Assembly (NCBI RefSeq): GCF_051622035.1
Contig: NC_135358.1
Span: 24,556,501-24,620,500, forward strand
Direction of reading: 5' to 3'
Length of the DNA stretch: 64,000 nt
Source: Arctopsyche grandis
Taxonomy: Eukaryota > Arthropoda > Insecta > Trichoptera > Hydropsychidae
Notes under the pieces: model-generated
Seen by the model: the letters and a program-made list of their open reading frames with translations, nothing else
Databases searched by the model: none
What the model was told of the DNA's origin: nothing
Shown: positions 24,469 to 35,800 of the stretch, one piece after another
Layout of the letters: each line of letters opens with the position of its first letter
How positions within the stretch are numbered: the stretch's first letter is position 1
Position numbers and translations under genes: made by a program

Positions 24469-25713
24469 GGCACTGTTGTACCCGTAGAAAGGATATTTTC
24501 TCTTAAGCTTAGACCACACTAAGCGGCACTGCATTGCAGCGACGCAGCGCGGCCAAATATTGTTTGTATGAAATTGTATGAGAAAGAACGCACTACGAGT
24601 GACCTTTTGCGGTCAGACTGTGATAAAAGTTATGAAAAGTTATGAAAAGTCGCCTAGTGCGGTCAGACCTTTATGAATAAGTTATAGACGAGCGAAAAAC
24701 ACAGTTGCAAGTCACAGTTCTTAAATCAGGGTTAATTACCAAAGTAAATTTTAAGAAATCCTACCTAGAATTTTATTTTTATTTCAAATGAACAACAAAT
24801 ATTATATATTTAAGCAAATTAGTTCTTCAGAAAAATATAGGATCACATTAATTGTTTATTTTCACGTGTTCATTCTTATTGTTTTCATTAATAAATTGAA
24901 GTATGAAGAAATATGTGTTTTCTGAAACATTACCTAAAAATTAGAAGATGTCCCGTTTTAAGGAAATAAATAAATGGTCACATTATATATAGTGTGTATG
25001 TAATAGATTTTTAATAAGAAAGTTTCATCTTTGATTTGTAGTGTGAAGCACATGTTTGATTTTGACTTTTTCTATTCCACTATTATTTTTCTAATACCGT
25101 TGTGTGATTTCTTACATTTTTTTTATTATCATTATATATAATCAAAATGACAATATTAACAGGCTTTATTAATGACGTCACCATAGTGAATGATTATGAA
25201 AAAATGATAATTTTTTAAATGATCGATTGGCAGTTAAGGTCTGTTCATACCTATCCAGCACGACCCGTATCCTGCAAGGGCGGATAGTATTCTTTGGTAC
25301 ATTATATGGACGTATTCATACTCCTTTCACGCATGCGCATTTACGCATTCATGCGTGATTTTTTTTCCGTGCTATTTTTCATTTATTTGGCAAATTTTTT
25401 ATTTCACCACGTTTATAAGGATTGGTTTTCTATCTCAATATATTTTTTTTTTTATCTAAACGTACTAACTCAAGCGGTAATTGCAATTTAAATGCTTTCG
25501 TTGTGTATATGGTTATAGCGCGTAATATTTGGGTGCAAGCGAGATGGCATGTAATCCACCTCACAGAGTACAACGGTCGGACTATATGTCATATCTCGTA
25601 AACGATTACCCACCAACAAAAATCAATATCATATTCGAATTCAGTGGGTCAAACTTAGTAAAGATTGGCTAGTCTCCGCTCTGATATTTTTTTTTTGTTG
25701 CTCAGTGTAATTA

Positions 25714-25878
25714 TGATTCAGTGATTATTCCACATAGAGCGATCTCGCGCAAGTCACTAAAATCTCGATCATGTAACATCTAACACCCGAAAATTCTATG
25801 AACAATCGAATTAGCGAGAACTCGAGTGTCAGATATTTCGTATTCGCGATCGCAATGTGCGAAATAATCCTTTTACCG
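25714..25878. mobile_element. Short MITE, family A copy 2
   Basis: It begins TGATTCAGTGATTATTCC and ends GAAATAATCCTTTTACCG, matching the ends of the element at 314-494, and shares the interior GTCACTAAAATCTCGATCA. TAATTA lies directly outside both ends (25708-25713 and 25879-25884), probably the core of a target duplication. Confidence 0.68.
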
Positions 25879-26039
25879 TAATTACAAACACAGCAAGCTT
25901 CGAGTATTCGGTGTCTATACTTCGTAAACTAAATGATTTTTAAACGTTTCAGATGTGAATACGAGCTTTTCCTCTGTGGAAAAAGTAAAATGAGTGTAAA
26001 GGATAAAGAAAAAACATGGATTTCAAGTTATTAAATAAG

Positions 26040-26258
26040 TATTATTTATTTATTTATTTATATATATTTTAGCTATCAAGCTAATTTAAAAATACATCTT
26101 AATTATTATACTTAACTCTAAAATTTATAATTAACTTATGTATATGTACTGTCCCTCAGATAAGTGTCTCTTCGCACCTTGCAGGAATGCATCCATGTTT
26201 TTAGCAGACCTGATGCACTCAGGGAGGGCATTATACATGAGCACACCCCTGTGAAAAA
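26040..26258 (-). mobile_element. 5'-truncated non-LTR retrotransposon (LINE), 3' fragment
   Basis: Read on the minus strand, 26258-26131 encodes the reverse-transcriptase C terminus common in Jockey-like LINEs (GVLMYNALPECIRSAKN, then LQGAKRHLSEGQYIYIS and a stop), followed by an AT-rich tail ending in AATAAATAAATAA near 26040. Only about 220 bp remain. It lies some 240 bp upstream of the BIRC6 start codon. Confidence 0.7.
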
Positions 26259-26399
26259 CACCCCCAGTAATTATTGGTAAAATTTTATTATAAATTTGAC
26301 CACATATTTAACGCAGAATAAATTAGCACGTTTATAATGCATACCAAAACACATGAAGTGAGTTAGCGTGGCAAAAATCTAAATTGTGCAAAGTGAAAA

Positions 26400-26880
26400 G
26401 TTGCGCAAAAGTGGTTCAATTGGCAGCCGTGAGTTGGCGAGAGCTGGTCGGCAGGCGTGGTCCGTGGGCCGGTGTCGCAGTTGACGTCTGGCGCTCCGGA
26501 TGGGCGCGTGGGTGCTGCGCGAGGAGGGGCGCGCGCCCGCGCCCGCTCCCCCCCCTGTCGCCTCTGCGAGCGCCTCTGCCCCCGCTCTCGCCCTCGGCGC
26601 CGGCCTCAACGCCTCCGCCCCCCAGCCGTCGCCCCCCACCAGCCTCGCCTACCACCCCGGCATCAACGTGGTTGTGGAGGCGCGCGGCGGACACCTGCGT
26701 GTGCTCGACGTCAACTCTGGCGCTCTTCTGCACCACGCGACGCCCGGTAACACCCCGCCCCACCTCACCCCACCCCACCCCACCCCACCCCGCCCCTCTG
26801 CGTGTCTTCGCCTGACACCCCCCCCCAACCCACCCCACCCCACCCCCACCCCGCGCCACTCTGCACTCGATCGTTGTGCA
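26400..26880 (+). promoter_or_regulatory. GC-rich island spanning BIRC6 exon 1, with CCCCA repeats
   Basis: Base composition changes abruptly from AT-rich to strongly GC-rich around the first exon, as at an unmethylated promoter island. Exon 1 encodes a low-complexity Ala/Pro/Ser stretch, then [16 protein letters not shown], which matches the family start of a beta-propeller-like region. Directly after the splice donor, 26750-26860 is a run of CCCCA/CACCC repeats. Confidence 0.65.
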
Positions 26881-29800
26881 ATTTTAATTGTTGTACTTTT
26901 CGCTGCTGTGCATTGCGCTTAACCTAATTCCTTCTGACTGACGAATACTATGCATCAAAAAAAAATCAATGGCAACTCTGTAATTAATGTCAATCTTCGA
27001 ATCGAATCCATTGTGGATTGGTTCCACCCATTTGAAAACAATTTTTTTTAATACAGTGCGTGCAGCATTGTCCATAAGGTAGTCTTATACTAATTTTGAA
27101 ACTGTTTTATCCCTCTACATTAAAAACTAACCTAACTCGAGTGTTTTGCGTTGCGTTAACTTTGGTTGGACGAGTTGCTGCTTTTAATCGTTTTTATATA
27201 ATAAAGTAAGTCCACGTATATCTTATGGAAGTGCAAAATATTCGATTTTGTAGTAATCCCGTGTCACTCATTTTTGTGATGAAAAAAATTTCAATATCGG
27301 AACTCTATTGGATTTTTTAGTTGTGCAAATCATGTTAATTTTTGGACTTTGTAATTCTCATTAGAATGATGATGAAAAATATTCCAGTTGGATCATATTT
27401 TTGCACAACTTCATATTGCTTGGGTTTTTTTACTGCGCCCGTTATTTATTTATTTTATATTGTACGAGAATGACTCACATATATTTTTTTTATCATTTAT
27501 TGTTTCAATGGAATGTTACAGCTATTGTTTAATTTTATAGGCGATTGTGATGAACCGATTGGAATTCAATATTTAGCAGGATCGGATAGAATTGTTTTTT
27601 GGAATAGACACTCCTTGGGTGTGCGTTCTGATTATAATGGTGTCCTTTTACTCCACACCATACTACAACAACCATTATCATCTTCGAACACCGAACACTC
27701 GGTTAAAATTGAGCTATTTCTTTCTGAGGTAAAATGTTTTATATTTTTTCAATATTTTACTTATTAATTTATTTTATTATCTAAACAATTCATTTAAATT
27801 TTTTTTATTATAGGCAGTTTTGCTCTATCAATGTATGAGATCAATCGAGCTTATGTCGGTAGAATGTGCAGCCGAATTTTTCAAAGCATTAGGTGATGCT
27901 ATAGAAAAAGCTAATAAACTGCCGAAGAAAGGAATAAAAGCACAAAAGGTACAATATCGTATACATTTATCGCAAATTATTCACAACGCTAATTATTAAA
28001 TTCAAATTGTTATTGTAACGTTTCAGTGGAGTACAATATGTCTAGAATTGCCATATATGACCCTCAAACTAATGGCCAGCACTATTGTAATGGAATTGAA
28101 AAAACAAAAAAGACACGTGCCAGCATTAGCGATTGCATCTGCAATAAATCAACAAGTTTCCGATTTGATGCCTAGTACTACGATGTGCTCACAATCGTCG
28201 CAAGACACGCACAATCGTGAATTGATGTTTTCGGAGGCCACTCGACGGGAGACTTTCAAAAAATGGCCACACATGGATTACAAGTTGGTTTACTTTTAAA
28301 TTTAGAAATAAATTACTGCATTTGCATCGTACTTTTATTTACTTTTTTCCCTTTGTCACTAAATTAGATGGGCCTTGCCTGCGCAGATGGCACAAGCCGG
28401 ATTCTTTTATCAACCTGCAATCAGCGGCGACGATCGTGCAATGTGTTTTGTTTGCCTTGTCTGCTTAGTTTGTTGGGAAAAAACTGACGAACCTTGGAGT
28501 GAACATGAAAGGCATTCCCCAGATTGTGCCCTCGTCAAAGGAGAATACACTCATAATGTTCCTCTCTCGGTAAATAATAACGAAATATATGTTTTATTTA
28601 CGCATACATATGTGTATATAATATAAAATTATTATTGATTTACTTTTTTACAGGTAACTTATGCGACGAGCCCCGCCACTTCTCATCCTGGAATCGCATT
28701 AATATCCAAGGGCAATTCTGGTGACATATTTCTTACTGGAACAACGTCAGGAAAAGTTTCAATATGGAACGTTGATTGTAAATTAAAATTGCAACAAGAA
28801 TTTAATATTTCCATTGATGAGCCTTTACTTCAAAGTAAACTTTATGGACCTTATTCTAGTGTAAGAAAAGCTTGGAGTGATAACAACACGAATGATAGTG
28901 GTATTTAATTTTCATATTCTGTAAATCATTAAAATCGATGTATGTACATATATGCTAAGGTTAATGTGATAGACTGTTTCTTATTATTATTAATAAGCAG
29001 TTAATATGATAAATAACAATAATTATCAATTTTTAACCTAACCTAACTTACCTTTTTTCTGTTTTGATTAATCACATTAACCCATTATTGTAATATATGC
29101 TTACTTTTATTTTATCTATGTATGTAAGTAGTAACAATATCAATGTAGATTTCAAAATTTCACTTCGAGATTTAGATTTTTTTTTTTTTTGTTTAATTTT
29201 ATATTTTGTTTTTCAGATATAGAACTAACCTTAACATCGTTGACGGTTGTTGGAAGATGCCAAAATAAAGATCAACCGTGTTCTAAAAACTTGCCGAATA
29301 CCACTGAAGACATTCAAGATGAAAAGCAGTGTTTGGCGAGGCCAGCGATTGTGTGCGGTGTGAAAATAAATACAGCTAGTGCTTCTGGAAAAACTCCTTT
29401 TAGTATATGGAATGATGCTGAAAGTTCCATGGATCAAAATTTACAAAATTGTCCTTTGAAAAATAAAGTTGTGTATTCTATAGACGGAATTAAAGCAATG
29501 AATGATCAAAATCAAGCTAAAACCAATAATAGTGTAATAAATAGTTCCTATCTAATAGTTTACGACTTTCAAGGAAAATGTGCACAAACTGTATCACCTT
29601 TGACCAATGGGAATGGGAGTTTAAACTCCAAAAATGGTTGTAATAAATCTGGGGGCAGCAAGAAGTGTGGAGACCTCATAAATCAAATTTGTCGCACCGA
29701 AGATGCTAATTTCTATGATGACATTTATTTTTCAAAGTATATGTGTTTGGACGAAGATATTTCACAAGAAATGGCACTAATGGCCGGTTTACCCGATCAA

Positions 29801-32800
29801 GTGGCAGTTATTGACCTGAAAGGACTGGTAACCAACAAAGAATTAGATTCGAAACTGAGTCAGTCGCTTGAATCATCAGGAGTATCAAATAGCAATAGCA
29901 AAAATCCTTTGCAAAAATGCATTCAATTTATATCTAAAGTAAACATGGGTAATCCACCAGGGAACTCTATATCAATTGTTGATTCCCAAGGAAACAAAAA
30001 TGAACAGTATGAAGTTGAGCCCGCTGAGAAGATTTTAAAACCTCTGTATAATCTTTTCGATCCAAATGTGAAAATATTTGAACCGGTGGTTAAGCATGCT
30101 ACTCAACCAGACGCTTTGGTTCTGGACACTAAGAACGATGATCACAGTCAAGAGATCGCATACATAACTGAATTGATGTACGAGTATAAGAATAGCGGAA
30201 TTAAAATGAAAATGCCATATTGCAAACCGTCGACTACCAAATCTAACCCTGATAAAACGAACGCCATCGAATTACCCGATGAAGAAAATACACAGAAAGA
30301 GGAAGCGCCATTACCACCAACATGCAGAGCTGTACAATGTGTGCAGCTTCCTCCTAATATATCAACGAGGAGTGACTTGACCATCTCACATGTGATACCG
30401 ACTAATGAAGGAGATCTCCTCTTAGTTGTAATTGCATGTGAACCAATCAAAAACGACGAAACCAATCCGTGCACAGTGAACGGACTGACCGAATCTATGG
30501 AGCTCGATGGTTTTGAATGCAATGCTACGGGTGACCAAAACATATACGGTGATCACTTTGTAAGCTTGCCAACTTCATTTCTAGTGTTGTATTCTCTCAA
30601 ATTCGACTCATTTGTCACGTTAATAAACGATTCACCGCTGTGTGTAAAGGAAATCCCATATGGAGAAACTCCATTAGAAGTATGTCTGCTACCAAAATTA
30701 GATAAAAATCCTCAAGGTATCGGCCTGGCTGCTACTGTTAGCCGAGATGGGGCATTGCGTTTATTGGATTTGACGATATTAGAACCAATTGCACAGGCAG
30801 AAGTAGATTCGGATTTTGTATCATTGGCTTTTTGCACTAGTTCGGAACGACTGTGTGCTTGTACTGAAAAGGGATCTTTATATTTTTACGCAGTGAGAGA
30901 TAGTGAAGGTGACTCTACCGAAGAATTGGATGAGGAAGATGCATGCCTAAATTCATCAGAGCATTTTGTAAATCAACAAAGTTCATCTCTTGGTTTACAG
31001 AATCCTTTAATCAATCCATCCAATTTAATTGCACATAAATCTGAACTTAATCAAGAAGACTTTTCCACTCTTATAAAATTAGCTGGAATAGACGGCAAAG
31101 GAGATAACGTCATTGCATACAGTGCCATAGTCTCAAATTGTTGGTGTGAATTATTGCCAACACAACGATCTAGAGCTGACAATCAATACTTTTGTAGATC
31201 GTGGAGATTACAAAATACTGCATCAACGTGGGACGAACATGTATTAGAGTTGACATTGCCTTGGAGTATATCGATATCACACGTTGATCTTAAATTCTCT
31301 TTGCACGCACCGTGCACGACTCCACCAAACATTCAAGTTACTCTCTTAAAGCAGCACTTGCACGGCATCGGTCATCGGAAAGATTCTTCAAAGTGTTTCT
31401 CAAGGATTGATGATCAGATAGATTTTAATTTGGTTGATTCTGAATCAAAAGGACTGGCGGAAAATCCGGTGAGGAGCAAGGAATATCTCAGAGCACACAA
31501 TGCGGAAATATTAGCTGGACCATTGTCGCTATCCCAAGATTTAGACCTCACACAACAAAGTGGAACTTTGACGTTGACTAGTCCACGATTGTACAGAGCT
31601 AGGGGAAGAACACTCTTAATTCATATAAAGACACTTTTCGATCCATCTAAAGAGATAAATCAAGGCAAGGTGTCCTCGTCTAAAAAGAGTAAACTTTCGG
31701 AGAATTCAGATGTTACGTTCACTCCTCCAGGTTCTACTGTGGAACGCTTTGCAATGCCGTTGGCTAAAAAGAAAGTCGAATCGTATATTGGATGCGATTG
31801 GTTGCATGAAATTTCGATAACTATACGCACCAACAAACATACGAATATTCCACAAGAACGACTGCAGCGAATAGCTATGTTAGAATCGAATAGCTTTTTC
31901 GAAAATTTACTGAACATAGCGTCAAACATTGAAAATAAAGAGAGACAAGGTAGCGCCCTGGACCTGTTGATATGGATAGCTTCAATACGATTGACGAGAT
32001 TCAGAAGTGCCAAATCTGAATCCAACGAAAACGAAAATGTTGATACGTCTAGTAGCAAAAGCAAACCTAAAAATGCTAACTTAGACATAGAAGGCTTACA
32101 ATATGAGACCCTCAAATTAATTCAAAAGCATATTACCACTCTAGTGAAAAATTGTATTTTATTGTCAAAACGAAGTATTGCTAAGAAATGTATCAAACTT
32201 ATACTGATCTGTTGCAAGTAGGTATTGTTTACAAAAATATTGGTTTACTTATTATTAATGTTATTTAATCGGTTATTTTTTATAGGGGTGTTAAAAATTT
32301 AAACAATGAGGTGTCTATTCAATTTGAGATAGGCTTATTGGACAGCCTCACTACATGTCTACCGTTGATAGGCTCGATTCAATCGGCTGGTTCACTCAGT
32401 TGGTTTACACAGCTCGTGAAGCGATCTGTGTCCTTAGACTTTGAAATGAGATGTGCCACTTCGTGTATGCAACTCTTGAAGGACATAGCATCCATAATGC
32501 AAACTTTGTACAATCCGTACCATCTGCTGTTGCGCTCTCGGTTAGTGATTATTGTCACCGAAATAAATTTTAATGTGTATAATATTTGTTTGTTATTATT
32601 ATGGTGATTCTATTTTAGATTTGGATTATATGGCTTGCCAATGGAGTCTTCGTTGTTTGATATTGAACCTCCAGCATTGGGAAAGACTATGTCGGTGCCG
32701 TTGACTTATGCTAGTATTGTAGCAGGAGACGCCGGATCCAATCAGACTGCATCACATCCTGAGATCGATCTACGAGATCTTTATAATTATTCTGGTATGT

Positions 32801-35800
32801 GTAATCTGATAAATAAATTAAGTTTTTTTAATGTTAGAGATAAAATATCTAATGGCATTTGAGTGGAAAAGAGTTGGCTGTCATCCGACATACATATATG
32901 CATGTATTATGTGTAACTAATTTCGAAAGTATATCTAATCATTTATGTGCACATGTGTATCATTATTATCATGCGTGTCATTTTTATTATCATTATTATT
33001 ACAGGCAAAGGAAGCTCTGGATGGTGGTGTACTGAAAGTTCGGTTTGTGGAAGTGTTACCGGCCTTGGAGAAGTAATGCCACTGAGAGTAATCTTTCACA
33101 ATGCATCTGATGGTACAATTTTAGATACTGCAACTACTCAGCAATCGTCACAGTCAATTTTCACAATTAATTCTGACAATTCATTGGTTGATATTCTCTT
33201 GATTTACTAGTAAAAAATTTTAAACGTTTTAAAATATTTAACGATTTATTAAATGTATGTATATATTTTTTAGTTTTGGGATATTCTAAACCCCAAGGAA
33301 AATAAAGAATCTAATGCTATGGAAACTGATGCAGGCAAAGCATCCTTGTCTGAAATGAATGAAAACGATAAATCGGATTGCTCTGTCATGGAATGCGAAA
33401 CAGTTGGGGAATTCGCAAAATCTGAGGAAGAAACTCAACCTCCTGAGAGTACATTCCATTATAAAGATGGAAGCAAGGTAATTTTGAAAGATGTACTTTT
33501 TTTGGTTTCCAGGAAATTGGAACAGACCAATTTTGCTTCGAAATAAAAATTCTTGCTCCAGTTTCCCTCCATACTTTTCTCCATGCTCTGAGGAAAACGT
33601 TTAATTCGAATTTAATATGTTTTTAAATGATATTTTAATATGATATATAAGAAACTTTGAGATATCGGTTATTGTCATCATAATTGATTATATATCAAAC
33701 TAGTGAATAGCCCGATGAAATATCATCGCATGGGTATAAAATTATTATATACCCGTATAAAACTAAAAAAAAAATCCGGAACCGGAACCGTTATTTTCGT
33801 AGACTCTCATAGATAGTTTTCAATTCTTTATTTGTAATAATTTTCAATTCTTAAAGTTAACGTTAACAAAATGTAATATTTTCCGATTATACACAAACGG
33901 TCATTGACCTCGTAACGTTGAATATTATTATTACACATAACAAATTACGTGCATATACATATGATGTGTATTTACAACACGTATTCTGGGCGAGGATATG
34001 GCATGCGACGCGAGCTCGTGAGGGCCATTGCGTTTGGATCGGAGGGTCCGAGGTTCGATTCCCGGCGCCCGCGGTGAATGGAAATCAATTTTTTTCTCGA
34101 ATATCATCAAAATATAAATAATTTAAATTATAATTATAATTTAATTGAAAATAAATACATAAAAAAATGGTTCAAAACCTCGCTAAATGAAATTATTAAA
34201 ATTACGTATTTTTATATGGCGAGAAGGAATATTTCAATTTATGTTTAAAAAAATTCGGTTCGAGTCGCGACAAAGTTGTCTCGTCGAAAAATGAATTAAT
34301 CGATTTTTATCGATTCGTTCATTATGTTCGGCGAGAGTTAGGACACACACACAGATTACCGTCTTTATATATATGATATGGTAAATAGTTTTGAAAACAT
34401 TACATCCACCTACTTACGTAAAAAAATTCAATTAAAAAAAGCTTAAAGCATTGGAGGAGTAAAAGTTTTTCAGAATTCGACTTAGCTTTAATCTGATAAA
34501 AATATATGTATACAAATATCAAAAATACGTCATTAATTTCCAGTTTGGCAACGGAAATGGTTTACTTCCATGGCAGCTTTTAGTTCAACAACCTCCACAA
34601 CAGACCTTCGTTATTAAGAGGATGCATCCTGGTGCCCGTCATTTCATAGTTTTAGATTTTGGCCACCCTGTGAAACTTACTGATTTGGTATTATTTTTGA
34701 AGCCGTAATTATTTTTTTATTTCTAATATGAATGTCATTTATATCAAAACATTTATTTTAGATTATTCCGGTATGTTCCGAATTATCAAATTTGAGTATT
34801 GATATATGGCTATTGAGTGAAGATCAGGATTGTGTTCGACTTATATCGACACCGGACATATCAGCTAAGAATCTCGTTATGACTGATATAGAACCACCAC
34901 CACTTTGCCAATATTTGAAGGTAACATTTGAAACAGTGAGAAAATTAAATCTGAAGTGTGCATATTTTTATGGTCGAATTATTTTTATAGATTACCGCAA
35001 CTGGAAAATACAATATGTCCACTACGAGATGTAAAATTCCACTAGGATGGTTCTATGGTGAAATTGCTGACTCAGTTTTCAATAATGATCAGGCTAATTC
35101 AAGTAATTTAATTGCATTACATCAAGATTTACTGTGCAGATTCAGGTGAAAATATACATATTTTTAGTTTTCTATTGAATAATGAATTTCTTTCTTAATA
35201 TTTCAATTAAATAATCAATTTTATAGATTGGCGGTTGGAAAATTGACTGATTGCTTAGATTTTTATTTGGAAATGTCTGGTGGAAACGCAGCTCACATGA
35301 CAGCTGATTTAGATCAGCAAAATGATAGTTGTCCTTTAGTTCGAACAACTTACCAGGAGTGCTTGGAACTGCAACAACAAATTACTATCGTAGAAAAAAT
35401 CATGGAACGGTTTAATATTCAAAGTGCGAATGAAAATATGAAGAGATTTGCACCAGACGAACTAGGAAAGCAATCATCATTGACTCTCTTAAAACAGGCG
35501 TCAATTGACAAATTAAAAACCATCACAGAACAGTTAACCGATATTCTACTGTATGTATGCTTTGAATGTGATTCTACTGTGCTAAAGGTATGTTGCTTGA
35601 CGTGTATTTATAAATTATTTTTGAAAGTGATTTATGTAAATATTGTTTGTGTGTTTCTATTTAAGCGTTTGTCGATTAATGTGAGCATGTCAACTTGTAA
35701 CTTGATTACACGTTGGCTCATCGTCTGTGGAGGAGGTGGCAGTCCTCGACTAGAAGCTGGATTAGCTAGTGTGATAGTTCGTCTGTGTTCATCTCAACCT

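Larger units (their letters stand above)
23189..24985. mobile_element. Outer hAT-like element with TAATGTGACCAT ends
   Basis: TAATGTGACCAT at 23189 and its exact complement ending at 24985 form 12-bp inverted ends, followed inward by CGTCCCGTTTT on the left and AAAACGGGAC-type sequence about 15 bases further in on the right. Flanking octamers TGTATGGT (23181-23188) and TATATAGT (24986-24993) differ at two positions, a plausible aged target duplication. Another element with its own duplication sits inside (23359-24468). No transposase coding sequence is visible. Confidence 0.6.
21468..26499. other. Gene-free, transposon-rich intergenic block
   Basis: Five kilobases between the cyclin and BIRC6 with no supported gene. 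Contents I can delimit: a 17-bp-arm palindrome (22581-22616), nested hAT-like elements (23189-24985) holding a Helitron end, a family A MITE (25714-25878), and a LINE 3' fragment (26040-26258, minus). Less definite pieces are degenerate repeats of AAATAAAACCAGTACAC near 22835-22877, a block near 24500-24680 whose edges (CACACTAAGCG and the inverse of CGCACTAGGCG) look like worn inverted ends, and a GGTCTGTTCATACCTATCC sequence at 25238 resembling a MITE terminus without a clear partner. Confidence 0.6.
33478..34543. other. BIRC6 intron 11, enlarged by repeats
   Basis: At 1,066 bp it is the largest intron in the gene; most others are under 100 bp. It holds a Helitron 3' terminus on the minus strand (33700-33740), a CCGGAACCGGAACCG tract at 33776, a tRNA-like sequence (33988-34072) and AT-rich DNA. 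Confidence 0.6.

Noticed and set aside
26384-26922. Several long overlapping frames around BIRC6 exon 1
   Set aside because: They are by-products of GC-rich DNA; only the frame from 26500 continues in phase into exon 2 with family similarity.
33988-34072. Functional tRNA gene
   Set aside because: A and B boxes are present, but two acceptor pairs and one T-stem pair do not form; a SINE head or pseudogene is more likely.
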